From Hamiltosporidium tvaerminnensis (Eukaryota > Microsporidia > Dubosqiidae), in contig JAKIMF020000007.1 in NCBI GenBank assembly GCA_022605425.2, positions 1,054,001 to 1,118,000 of the forward strand: a stretch of DNA of 64,000 bases, given 5' to 3'. Below the pieces are notes generated by a model, which made no database searches, had not been told where the DNA came from, and saw only the letters and a program-made list of their open reading frames with translations. The first letter of the stretch is position 1. The number at the start of each line of letters is the position of its first letter. Below, in pieces: positions 43,448 to 54,299 of this stretch. The position numbers were made by a program, and so were the translations under genes.

Positions 43448-44165
43448 TCACATCTTTTTTAAAACAGTGGCAAGTGTTATATTTGTTTTCATGACATTAA
43501 CGCAGTTCTAGGTTTAACATAAATAACTGCTACTCCAACACTCCATCGGTAACCCCTGCGATACCTACGTGCCAAAGCCTTTCATCTACCAGGTGTGTAG
43601 AACCTAATGTACTAGGCGAGGCAGTTGCCCGGAGTTCGTTAATGTCAGTTGCATGGAGTGTGATCGAAGGCCGAAGCCCCCCCTGGGCTCCCCCAAGACT
43701 ATGCAGCATTCCCACTTACTCTACACTTTCTGAACCCAATAAACTTCTAGCTAAGATATATTTCAGAGATTTACATGAGGTCCACCTAGATAGTGCAATG
43801 TCATACCAACAGGTATAACCTGCTACTTAGCCTTCCTGGCTTTAAATGATTTTTTGCTTTGTATCTCACAGGCGCTAAGTCTTCTAACCCGAGTGACTAA
43901 GGCTAGGTTTCCATGCTTTTACATGGCAATTACCTACATGTTCAGCTGCGGTCGGCAATCTGGTTACATAAAAAACTACAAATAAATTTGTAGAAAAAGT
44001 TTTTCCATCTCTTAGACCTCCCTTCCTCATAACAACACCCATGGAACAACCAAAGATGTAGTGTGGTTTTATTCCCACCAAAAATCCAAACAATGATCTT
44101 CACACCAGTTTCACACACTCATTGCCAAGCAGAAAGTTTTTTATGTGGTTATCCTCCCTCCACTT
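43448..44165 (+). repeat. 0.7 kb dispersed repeat, well-preserved copy 2
   Basis: Partner of 23712-24420, similar along its whole length and the most GC-rich part of its neighbourhood. Landmarks are 'ggtgtgtagaacctaatgta', 'gcatggagtgtgatcgaagg', 'ttccatgcttttacatgg' and 'agttttttatgtggttatcc'. Minus-strand frames at 43530-43715 and 43884-44093 are partly conserved with copy 1 ('FSTNLFVVFYVTRLPTAAEH'), but neither has a known domain. No terminal repeats or target duplication could be established. Confidence 0.8.
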
Positions 44166-45570
44166 TAATGAGTAATATTATATTAAAAATAAAATTATCA
44201 GAAATAAATAACAGTTTAAATTTTACACAGGAACTACTTTTTCTAAAAATTCAATGTAAATATTTTAACTTACAATATAAAGTACATAGTACTCAAAAAT
44301 ATAACTGATATAAAAATTGATGAAATCTAGAAAGATTTTGATGTAAAAAATAAGAAGAAACTGGAAATAAAAATGTTTGATAATTTAATTGATCAAATCA
44401 TAAAGTTTATATTTTAATTGCAATAAATTTAAATTAGAAAGTAGATATCGGAAAAAAAAATTAGAATTTTTAGAACTCTAGATTTGAAAACAGAAAACCA
44501 TGTATCAACCAAAATATTTCCAAGGAGTCAAATAAAGAAAGCATGCTTAACAAAAATATGAAAGGAATAGAATATAGCAACAAGTCATACATATTAAAAG
44601 GATTAAAATGTGTTTACATCAGAATCATAATTCCTCGTACGCAAGAGAATTTTTTTTCTAACTAATCCAAATAATAGATTGCTCTTTGATTTTAATAATT
44701 GATATTTTTTTAAGTAAGCAAACAAAATTTAAATTTTTTAAAATATTATAATATTGTATATAAGAATTCAGGTATCTACTGTAAAACCATAAACAAAGTA
44801 TTTGATCTATGAATTAATATAATGATATTTAGAAATATTAAGAAATAATTTATACAAAGTAAAAATGCTCTTATAATTAAGATTAAAAGAACAAATGAAC
44901 GAACAAGATATAATCTAACTTTATCTAATTTTATAAAACAAGCTTCTTCAGTACAAACATGTATATTTTAAAAGCTTTTTGTTTATTTATTTCCCCCCGA
45001 ATGTAACACAATCTAATTATGATTTAGAGCTTTGCAATATCACAGGCGTTGAAAATTTATTTTTATTTTGATTGATTGGGATATTCGACTATATAATTAT
45101 TGTAAAAATCTACTCATTTTTTAAAAAAAACGTTTTTTTATATTTTGTTTCGAAGTAAGAAAACAAAATAGCCAATATAATAGTATGTTTTAAATAGATT
45201 GCAATGATATTCAAATGATAAAGACTTTTTTAAAATATCATTTATTTCGTCTCTCATACAAAATAATTATTAAATATTTTAAAGAAAATTTTCATTCAAT
45301 TTTTCATTTACTTATGAAACCAATATAAGTCCTCGGAATGTAAGTAAGTAGCATTTTATATTTTATATATTTTAAAGTATTTTTTTTTGTAGATTTAAAT
45401 ATATTTACAACCTTAAAAATTATGTGTTTACATTCTTTACAATTTATTTAAAATTTTCAATTTATTTTAAACTTTGTTTCACATATAATATTTATAGATT
45501 GAAACTCCATTTTATTTTTTGTTTAGATCTCAGATATAAAACTTTTTTTTGACATTTTTTAAGGAATAAT
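44166..45570. other. Gene-free AT-rich region
   Basis: Nothing recognised. The open frame at 44063-44308 is a read-through of the end of the dispersed repeat. Confidence 0.4.
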
Positions 45571-45589
45571 AAAAAAATATAAATTCAAC

Positions 45590-45905
45590 ACAAATTTATT
45601 GTTTAATTTTCATAGTCAAAACAAATTTATTGTTTAATTTTCATATTCAAAACAAATTTATTGTTTAATTTTCATATTCAAAACAAATTTATTGTTTAAT
45701 TTTCATATTCAACACAAATTTATTGTTTAATTTTCATATTCAAAACAAATTTATTGTTTAATTCTCATAGTCAAAACAAATTTATTGTTTAATTTTCATA
45801 TTCAAAACAAATTTATTGTTTAATTTTCATATTCAAAACAAATTTGTTATTTAATTTTCATATTCAAAACAAATTTATTGTTTAATTTTCATATTCAAAA
45901 CATTT
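45590..45905. repeat. 31-bp tandem repeat array, about ten copies
   Basis: A 31-bp unit containing 'aacaaatttattgtttaatt' and 'ttcatattc' is repeated head to tail about ten times with few changes (for example tatt/tagt and acac/aaac). The array ends about 50 bp before the start codon of the 48-codon gene at 45957 and therefore lies in its presumed promoter. Confidence 0.93.
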
Positions 45906-45947
45906 TATTTTGTATTTTTTTTTATAAATAAAATAAAAAAAATAACA

Positions 45948-45951
45948 CCCC
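45948..45951 (+). promoter_or_regulatory. CCC start signal of the 48-codon gene
   Basis: 'acacccctt' lies 5 nt before the ATG at 45957. It has the same core and similar distance as at 26307 and 56517, which supports the small frame as a real gene. Confidence 0.55.
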
Positions 45952-45956
45952 TTAAT

Positions 45957-46103
45957 ATGTGTAATGAGGATAACGTATCTGAAGGTAAACTTAGTTATCT
46001 GATAAAAGAAATGGAGAAATTTTCTGAGGAACTCGATCAATTAATAAATATTGGCACGGAATTATCTACTGTATCTGTCAATACAGACAAAATGGAAAAA
46101 TAA
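45957..46103 (+). CDS. Small acidic helical protein, 48 residues, DASH-subunit-like at best
   Basis: An ATG-to-TAA frame of 48 codons, too short for usual ORF cut-offs. The composition differs from the surrounding A/T noise, with balanced Glu/Lys/Leu/Ser and G/C in many third positions. Residues about 10-38 ('KLSYLIKEMEKFSEELDQL') form an amphipathic helix with heptad-like leucines, followed by 'INIGTELSTVS'. This resembles the helix of small DASH/DAM kinetochore subunits (Dad1 or Dad2) in length and pattern, but the similarity is weak and could be any short coiled coil. The CCC signal 5 nt upstream is the main support for a gene. A one-base shift near the 3' end would lengthen the frame with a Trp-containing tail, so the C-terminus is uncertain. 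Confidence 0.55.
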   Translation: MCNEDNVSEGKLSYLIKEMEKFSEELDQLINIGTELSTVSVNTDKMEK

Positions 46104-47900
46104 AACAATTGCAAATAAATTTATATTTGTTTTCTTTCGCTCTCTATTTATATCCTCATTGTTTTTTTTTGATTGTGTATTCTTGTCATAGTTTGTAGCT
46201 ATGAATTTTACTTTTTACTTTTATTCGTTGGAATTCTATCTCCGGTGAAAAATTACTTGAAAAAAAAGGCGCAAAAATCAAAATAAACTGAACTTCTGTA
46301 AATTTTAAAATATATTATTTATATCTCATTGTACTAAAAAAAAATACAAGAAGTCTTATTTTTTGAATAAAATAAATCCTGTATTTAAATATTTGTAACT
46401 TTTATCTGCCCAATCTTTTTAGTCATACATATTTAAAGAAGTAATTATGTTTCATTTCCTGCAATACAAAATTTAATTATAAAATATATTTTTGAGTCCC
46501 AAAAAAGGTTAATAAACCTCTAAGATTTATATTTGATTCAATAAAATAGTGAACCAAAATCAATTAGAGTAACTATTGTACTCTAAAATGCAGTGAATAG
46601 TATATTTATTTTAGAAATACAAATAGAAATAATGAAATTAGAGAGAAATATAAGAAGGATTTTCGATATATGTATTTATTTTGAAAATAGAAATAGCAAT
46701 AATGAAATTAGAGAGAAATTTAAGATGAATTTTCGAAATATGTGTTTATTTTAGAAATTTCTATTTTTGTAAAATAAAGAGTGAAAACCCGACTATTAAA
46801 ATGGAAAAATATTATCTAAAAGATGGAAAAAAATAATATTCTTTCAAGCAAACAAAATTACAGTTTAAATACACGTATGAGTTAAATATTTGCATGAAAT
46901 ATGAATATTATAATAGAAGAGGTTTTTAAATATAAATGGTAAATTAAATGGGATTTCCATGTTTAATTAAAGCAATTTAACCCAATATGGCTTATTTATG
47001 AGCAAAAACAACAATTACATGTATTTAATAGATGAAGGCATACTTATTTAAGATATGATAAAACATACAATGGATATGTTTTATATCGAACGGGCGTAAA
47101 ATAATAGATATTCCATTATTTTTATTGTAGGATCTAATATATGTAAGAATGGAATTTATTTACTTAAATGTTTTTTTTTAGAAAAGAAATTGGTCAACGA
47201 TTTATTTTTTTACACAAATAATTTTACTTATATTTATAAACCAAAAAGAAAATATACAATATTTGCTTAGGATAACTGGATTGTATTTTAGATGTAAGAA
47301 CGGGTCTCTATGATACTTAAAATTAAAGGTATTTTTATATTCGATTTTTTTCATTTTCATTAAGATTGGGAATTTATTGCACCAATAATTGGAATATAAA
47401 TAACAACTTATTCTTAAAAAGATTTGAATATGATTATTTAATTACCTTCTCTATATTAAATATCTTTAAAGGCTTATTACCTTGTGTAATTTTACATTAC
47501 CTCTAAATTCAGAAAAAATAGAGATAGATATAGATAGTTATTGAAGAGAACAAACCTTTATAATTTAAAATTTATACTTTGGTATTTTCTTCTTTTTATT
47601 TTATAGGTTTCTACTACTTATATATATTGCGAGATATTAACAGTATTAAACCATGTATATGACATAAAATACAACATAGCATTGTAAAAATCTACATGAA
47701 TATTGTATCGCTTCGTTCTTTTTTTTATACATATATTTTAAATGTTTAAAAAAAATAATAATTTAAAAGGCTAAATTTAGTTCTCTAAACCGATATAAAA
47801 AGGTTGGCACTATTTAAATATTAACTCCATACAATTTATACATAAAAAATAGAAATTTATTTCCAAAAACCACCTACTACTACTAAGTGGGGACAAATAA
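46104..47900. other. Gene-free AT-rich region with a 70-bp duplication
   Basis: At about 46600-46770 a unit with 'aatgaaattagagagaaat' occurs at 46631 and 46701 (period 70), with a further partial copy. Otherwise nothing recognised. Confidence 0.5.
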
Positions 47901-47904
47901 CTTG

Positions 47905-49690
47905 AAGAGCAGGTCTTCTTAACGATTTTTCTCCATTCTTCCCCATATTGTGGCTTTGTCTTCTATTGCTTCACATTAAACATCATTAGGTTTTTTCTTG
48001 CAAAATCCAGTCATATTTTTCGTGATCTACATCTTCTTCTCTTTCTATTAGTCTTATAAACGTAGACTTGGCTTACCCCTCGATCAGATGGCATTCTTAC
48101 CACATGGCTTAGCCATATTATCCTTCCTTTTTTATTTCGGTAACTAAATTTAAATCAAAAAAATGTCATGAGTGCTTACTTCGTTCTTATTTCCACATAT
48201 TTTTTATGTGTTGAACCTATATATTTTACGGTGTATCTTTTTTTCTCAACATTGAGTGTTTAATCTCTTTTTGTCATCGCCCTAGTCTCAGATCCATACA
48301 TTTCACCGGATTTTATGATGGTTCTATATATACGTGATTTTTGTATTTCCTCTTATATTCTTTGACATAATTTAGTTATGCCGCGGAAAGTAGTCTTGTT
48401 TCTCGCCTTCATTCATTGCTTTATTTCTTCATTATTTTTGTTATTTTCATTTATAAGGTTACCTAAAAATGTAAACTTGATACTTTTATGAGTGTAAATA
48501 AGATGATTCCTAACTCATACATTATGTTTCTATTTGGGTATTTTATTTCAATGAACTTTGTTTTGTTCTCATTTATCTTACATCCGACCTCGAACAATTC
48601 TGTTGCTATGGCACTAAATAAAGATTTTATATCTTCTTCATTTCTGCAAATAATACTTAAGTTGTCTGCATACTCTATATAATAAAGTTTTTATGTCAAA
48701 AAGTACATTTCCTTTATTAGATTTTACCTTACGAATAGATGATTTTATTGTTAGATTAAATAGCACGCACAATAATTATCTCTTTGTCTAAGAACTTAGC
48801 TTATTCCAAAATTATTTGATTGTATTATTTGCTAATAATCTTTCGTTTTGCAATAACCAATGTTATTTTTAACATTCATATTAAATTCGATGGGATTTTA
48901 GAATCTTCAAAAGCCTTGAAAGAGTATTTATAATCATTTTTATCGTATACTTGCTTTTAATTTAGAAAAAGTGTGTGCCTCAAAATATTATATACATCGC
49001 ATTATTCAAAGATAATTCTTATTATACATACTTGTTCTGTTATTAATCTGCCTTTAAGAAATCCACATTTATAGTCTCAATGATCTTTTCTGCGGATTCC
49101 TCAAATCTATTCACAACTATTTTGCAAAGAAATTTATAGCCTATATTTAAAAGAGACTTCTCTATGTAATCCGTACATTGCTTTGTTAAGCTTTTTGAAT
49201 TGAGAAAATTAAACTTACGTTTCAAAATTCGAGTATTTTTTCCTTATTCGATATTATTTGCATTAATTTGTTAATGTCTTCTATTAGCTCATTGCCTTCA
49301 TATTTTATAAGTTCTGCCGTGATTTTATCTCACTTAGTGACCTATGATTTCCCAAGCTCAAAATAGCAGTTATTGTTTCCTTAAAGGTTGGATTCGAGGT
49401 AGTTTTTTTATCTTCAATTTCTAATTTCTTATTTGCTGTATAATGATCAGGACATTCCTCTTCTTCTAATTATCTTCTTCGATGCCATTTAGAAGGGTTT
49501 TAAAATATTGGGCCCGTTTTTTAAAATTTCTTTGTGTTCCGAAATGATTTTGTCTCTATTCTTTCTATCACACAATTTTTGGTTAGAAACCCTCGCGTTT
49601 TTAATTTTTAATAAATCATACAGTCGTCTTAATTTTTTCAGTCTCTGCCATTTTTTATAATCTTTAAATTATATCAAGTCCTCTTTTTCT
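47905..49690 (-). mobile_element. Decayed RTE/CR1-like LINE (reverse transcriptase relic)
   Basis: On the minus strand, translations in changing frames follow the order of an RTE-like reverse transcriptase. 'KNRDKIISEHKEILKNG' (about 49550) comes first, then 'KITAELIKYEGNELIEDINK' (about 49300), 'SLLNIGYKFLCKIVVNRF' (about 49100-49160) and a YADD-box remnant 'EYADNLSIIC' (about 48660). Further on are 'RIYRTIIKSGEMYGSET' (about 48300) and 'LSHVVRMPSDRG' (about 48090). Stops and frame changes are many, and the second Asp of the YADD box is Asn, so the element is dead. No 3' tail or target duplication was found. The clade call is from motif style and is moderate. Confidence 0.75.
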
Positions 49691-51029
49691 CTTTATTTCC
49701 GCCTTATAATATGGATGGAATTATTTTTCTTTACATGCGATAATTATTGTGTTATGCATGTTATTTCGGTTCGAAACACCTTCTTTATAGTTTTAAAATA
49801 TAATATACTAAAAGCAAAAACTAAAAATTATTTAATATCTGAGATAACAAATGAATCCCGGTATATAAGTTATAAGCAAATATTGCCAATACGTCTACAC
49901 AGGCAAACACATATTTTTTTTAACTTTATACCGATAATTCTTTGATCTAAATTTAACCTTGAATATATAATTTAGACAGTTGATCTTTTCACATGTTAAG
50001 AAATGATTCTAATTTTCAATAACACTTATAATAATACCAAATATGAATACAGAGAGCGTTTCATTTACGCAAATTTCATATTGTAGCATTTCAAAGTTAT
50101 TTTCCGACCTTTAACTTGTTTCCCAATCGTAATATTTAATTAAGATAGGACAATCAATCACTGTAAAAAATTAAAATATGGTTGGGAATTGTAATAAAAT
50201 GAGATATAAATATTAGATTTAGTCATATTATAATAAATATCCCAGAAAATTCCACATCTAATGAGTATAAAAATACAACAAGAAAAAAAATTGAACCAAA
50301 TTTTGATCAAAAATTTAAGTGGTTTTTTTTAAGAAAATATAAAATGAATTCATTTTTTTGATATAAAAAGTCAAATAAAGATCGTTATAAGCAATATTGA
50401 TAACTTAATTTCGTTCAAATTTAAATCGATAAAGTATTAAGTAAGGAGTAACACTCAAAATTAATTTTAAAAATAAAACAAAGCTTATCATAATTTGCTT
50501 CAAATAGATTAAACTCAGTAATTGTTCTACTCAAGAAGTGAGCTCACATTATAACATCTTTATACATTAACATTTAGAAAAATACCTGTTTGGGCAAAGA
50601 ATGTATTTAAATATAGAATTATTTCTTTTGAGATTGGCGTTTGAAAACTTTAATCAGCCAAATATAACATTAATAATGTATAAAAATGTGAACCGCGTAT
50701 GTAAATAATTACAATATTTTATTTCTTCTCTAAATTATCCTTGGTTACTTAGTTATTTCAGTTATTTAATACCTATTAGTTCTCGGATTAACAGACAGAA
50801 TACCAAAGTATTCTTTTGCCGGCCAATGTTCCAACATTTCTTAAGTTTATTTTTTTTCAAGAAAAGAGGGTTTGGACGAGTAAAACCTTCTCAACAATAT
50901 ATTCTTCCATATTCTCGCTAAAAACTCTTAGTTTTAAGTCTATGTGCTATAGTCGGACTTCCATACTAATTAATTGATTTCTGAGGCAGTCTTTTTTCGC
51001 CTTTAGTTCTTTTAATCGAGTGAAATTCG
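49691..51029. other. Gene-free AT-rich region
   Basis: Nothing firmly recognised. The open frame at 49715-49945 is unsupported. Confidence 0.35.
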
Positions 51030-51150
51030 TGATTGTAGAAGATTTCCCATATATCCGGTGTGGTTTTTATCTTATATTCCCACCAAAAGACCAAAAAAGA
51101 TATCACATGAATTTCGCATACTAATTTTATTGGCAATAGTTTTTAATGTG
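51030..51150 (+). repeat. Short fragment of the 0.7 kb dispersed repeat
   Basis: 'gtgtggtttttatcttatat' followed by 'tcccaccaaaa' and 'ttggcaatagtttttaatgtg' matches the right end of the copies at 24.3 and 44.1 kb in a degraded form. It ends about 140 bp before the gene at 51291. Confidence 0.55.
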
Positions 51151-51290
51151 ATTATTTTAATGCTATACCAAATTTAAATTAAGAACAGATTTAAAACAGA
51201 TTAATTTTATTTTAATGAATAGTGTATTTAAGATAAAATATTTTTTGATAAGTAATATATATATTTTCTGCTTAAAAAATATAAAAAAGT

Positions 51291-51758
51291 ATGGATTTAA
51301 TAGGCAGTTTAGACGAACTTGCAGAAACTTCATTTATTGAAATGCAACCTACAGTACTTGACATCAATAAAATAGATAAAAATAAATCGAATAGAAAAAT
51401 ATCAACTGAAAATAATATTTCTTTGGTTAATTCCGAGGCTTGCTTAATAGATATCTCTCTTGATGAGGTTATATGTAACGCAGGAGATTCAACAGAAAAT
51501 ATAATTTCATCCGAGAACCCTAGGGCATTTATTCTAGATATTTCTCTAGATGACTCTATATCTGATAAAAAAAATCCTGAGAAAGAGATGGATCTACAAA
51601 CAAATGAGATTTCAAAATATAAAAAAATCTATAAAAAGGTTTATATCGAAGAAGAATCATGTATATCGGAATATAAATTTCCTATAACATGCATTTGTCT
51701 TATCACTATTACGGCTATAATTATTACAGTCATTCTTGTTGTGAAAAACGAATATTAA
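51291..51758 (+). CDS. Small tail-anchored membrane protein
   Basis: An intact 155-residue frame, family not recognised. The body is acidic and polar with no signal peptide. A motif is repeated: 'CLIDISLDEVI' (about residues 51-61) and 'FILDISLDDSI' (about 80-90), about 29 residues apart. A Lys/Tyr-rich stretch ('KYKKIYKKVYIEEE') leads to one membrane segment at about residues 131-150 ('ITCICLITITAIIITVILVV'), with only four residues after it. This is the layout of a C-tail-anchored protein facing the cytoplasm. No CCC signal is visible; the upstream DNA is A/T-only. Confidence 0.8.
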   Translation: MDLIGSLDELAETSFIEMQPTVLDINKIDKNKSNRKISTENNISLVNSEACLIDISLDEVICNAGDSTENIISSENPRAFILDISLDDSISDKKNPEKEMDLQTNEISKYKKIYKKVYIEEESCISEYKFPITCICLITITAIIITVILVVKNEY

Positions 51759-52697
51759 AAATAAAAATTATATTCTTTCTTTTCAACCTCACAAAGTTGA
51801 TGAAAATATTTTTTTGAAAGTTGTTATAATTTTAGTCAAAATGAAACATTTAATTTTCAAATCTCTATTAATTTTATTGAAAAATTGTTATTTAGTGTTG
51901 TATAATACGTTAACTAATCATAATATGTCTGATTAAAACATAAATTTGAATATAATATAATACACGTAGATTTTACAATTTGGTATTTGAATTCTTTTTT
52001 ATAGCAATTAAACCTTGCAGTTAAGTAATTAGCTTGAATATTATATTTCATTTTTACAAAATCAAAAGAATTTATACTAAAAAATAAAATTACATTGATT
52101 TTAAATTAATTAAAAGAATTAAATTTACAAAAAAAATTGAAAAATACATAGATTCTATAATTCAAACGTATCTAAAATATTAAAATTATACGATTGTAAA
52201 TTTTAGGAATATTTTATAAATATAAAGGCTAAATTTATATTTAAGAAAAAATAAATAATTTTTACTCGAAATAATAATGTTATGGATATTAAAATTCGTA
52301 TAATAAGTGTAAATTAATTCATTAACTATAATATTCTGTTATTTATTGTAAAATTTCTCTTTCCTACCTTCTTTTTCTGTATTATTCTTACTACTTATAT
52401 CCGTTCATTGGTAATTTTTTAAACAATAAACGTTTTTTTCGTTTTAAATTATATAAATAGACTCTACAGGTGAAATTTTGTTCTTTAATTAGATTTATAT
52501 GATTTTCATCTTTAATCTATTAAAATCGTAGAAATAATATTAAATTCTCCTGATTTAATAATTGAATTTTTTTTGTTTTCTATTGAATCCAAAACATATA
52601 GCTTGACGAGATTAGCTGAATAAAGTAGAAAAATAATAATTTTTCATTTAAATATATTTTATTTAATAAAATTCTGGGTTAACAAATTTTCTCTCGT
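51759..52697. other. AT-rich spacer
   Basis: Nothing recognised between the tail-anchored protein gene and the LINE relic. Confidence 0.4.
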
Positions 52698-52895
52698 TTA
52701 ACTAATTTCTTCCATCACTTTAACCACTTTATCTTCTTTTTCTACATCAGAATTATCATTAATTTCTATCGTCGGTTCCTCTGGTCTGGTTACGTCATCT
52801 AAAATAAGGGGTAAAATATTTTTTGAATTTACTTGTTTAACACTATCTTCCTCGTTCTTCACTTCTTTTAAGGGGGGTGTTGGTTGTTTATACAT
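52698..52895 (-). other. Possible small acidic ORF at the 3' end of the LINE relic
   Basis: A 65-codon ATG frame, acidic and proline-containing, with coding-like composition ('PTIEINDNSDVEKEDK'). No family recognised. It starts right where recognisable LINE protein ends, so it may be the tail of the element's polyprotein, a broken host gene or chance. Confidence 0.3.
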
Positions 52896-52999
52896 CTCAG
52901 CTCCTATAATAACACTTAATGACGCTCACTCCCAGCTCTCTTCGGCACATGGTCCTGACTCAATTCCTCTTCGTCGATCGAAGGAAATCATTTCGACTG

Positions 53000-54131
53000 T
53001 TTTCTTAAGTACTATAGACTGAATGTATGCCTCTACATTTATGAGTATTTGTAATCTTTAAAGATAAGTCTTATCGTATTTTGTCACAATACCGACCCAT
53101 GTTATCACATAAGGAATTATCTATCACTACATTTGTAAATAAGACCCAGCTCATTTGCTAATAAGTCATACTTCCTAAGTTTCTCTGTTTCAATATTTGA
53201 AGTGAGTCTTGGGAGGTTATTCCTACTTCAATGAGGGTAATCTTATTTTTTCTCTTGTCTAAAACGAATATATCTGGCCTATTATTTCGAATTTTGACAT
53301 CAGTTTTTATTATGGTGTCACTCTTATCTCTGCATACTCATTATCAAGAATGTCTTGAACTGAGTGGCTTCTGATTCGTTTTGAGGACTTGAATTTATAT
53401 TTATTTAAGAAGAGCAAATGTTTACACCGTACCACTTCATTGTGTCGTCTAGTATAGTCATGACCAAGCATTTTTTCACATCTCGTTGCTAAATGGTCTA
53501 CTGTTTTTCTAGACGTGTTGCAGTGTTGACACACCCCTTCTGCTCCCCAAAATACGTTTCTATCCTGGATATAGCAGAACACTGCTTCATCACGTGGTTT
53601 TACACTTCCTTTCTTTAACCATCTTGAGGAGTCATTTACACTTACTAGCTCGTTGTTTCTAGCATTATATAACTTTGAATGTAGTTTTCGTTTTTCTATT
53701 TCGTTATATAAGTTAGCTAGTTGAGCTTCATCTAATTTATTTTTAGTGACCTCCTCTGCCATCCCGTATTTTACTTGTAAAAAGTCTTTTATTAGTGCAA
53801 GATGGGTTTTGTTATCATTCTCCACCTTAAGGATTGCTGCTCTTCTGGTCGATGTTTCTTTAGATTTTTCCAGACAATCCAAGAGTTGCAAAAGGATATG
53901 TTCGCTTTTGAACTCAACACTATGAAGACCTCTCCTAAGTTCTGTTCTGAAAAGGTACAGACGCTCTTTACATCCTGGGCGAAGATGTATCTTGTTCTTT
54001 ACTAAAACTGCACGTACTGCGTCATCCAACTTTGAGAAGTCGCCAGGTTCAAGTCGAAGTACACCTATATGATAGTTTATTAGAGATATCGCATGTTGAT
54101 TGATAGCTTGAAATAAATTTCTTGCATTCAA
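53000..54131 (-). pseudogene. LINE C-terminal region: zinc knuckle and restriction-like endonuclease
   Basis: The 273-codon frame at 53310-54131 carries a Cys-Cys-His-Cys knuckle ('CQHC', 'TVDHLATRC') followed by 'YTRRHNEVVRCKHLLF', a conserved block in R4-like elements. A +1 change at about 53315 leads into the endonuclease ('RPDI', then a Lys-rich turn, 'LIEVGIT'), the PD-(D/E)xK-like core that cuts the target DNA for target-primed reverse transcription. Later 'YDLL'- and 'YIQSIVLKKT'-like segments are in further frames. The role is to bind the RNA or target and nick the insertion site. It is inactive here because of the frame breaks. Confidence 0.85.
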
Positions 54132-54299
54132 TCTCGTGCGGCAAAGTCTCTCTACCCTCGCTATCAGTTTGGTTTGTACTTCCTCAAACGACTTACGTGT
54201 TGGAATTCCTCTGCTATCTTCTATTATTCCGAGGTATTTGTAAACACCTATTCCTTCAAGAAGAGTAGCAGTATTCTCACAACACGAATCATTTGTGGC

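Noticed and set aside
45590-45905. 31-bp repeats as a possible CRISPR array
   Set aside because: Units are contiguous without unique spacers, and the genome is evidently eukaryotic.
53802-54005. Plus-strand frames inside the R4-like LINE (also 54424-54612, 55163-55417, 55620-56003)
   Set aside because: Antisense to recognisable LINE protein on the minus strand.
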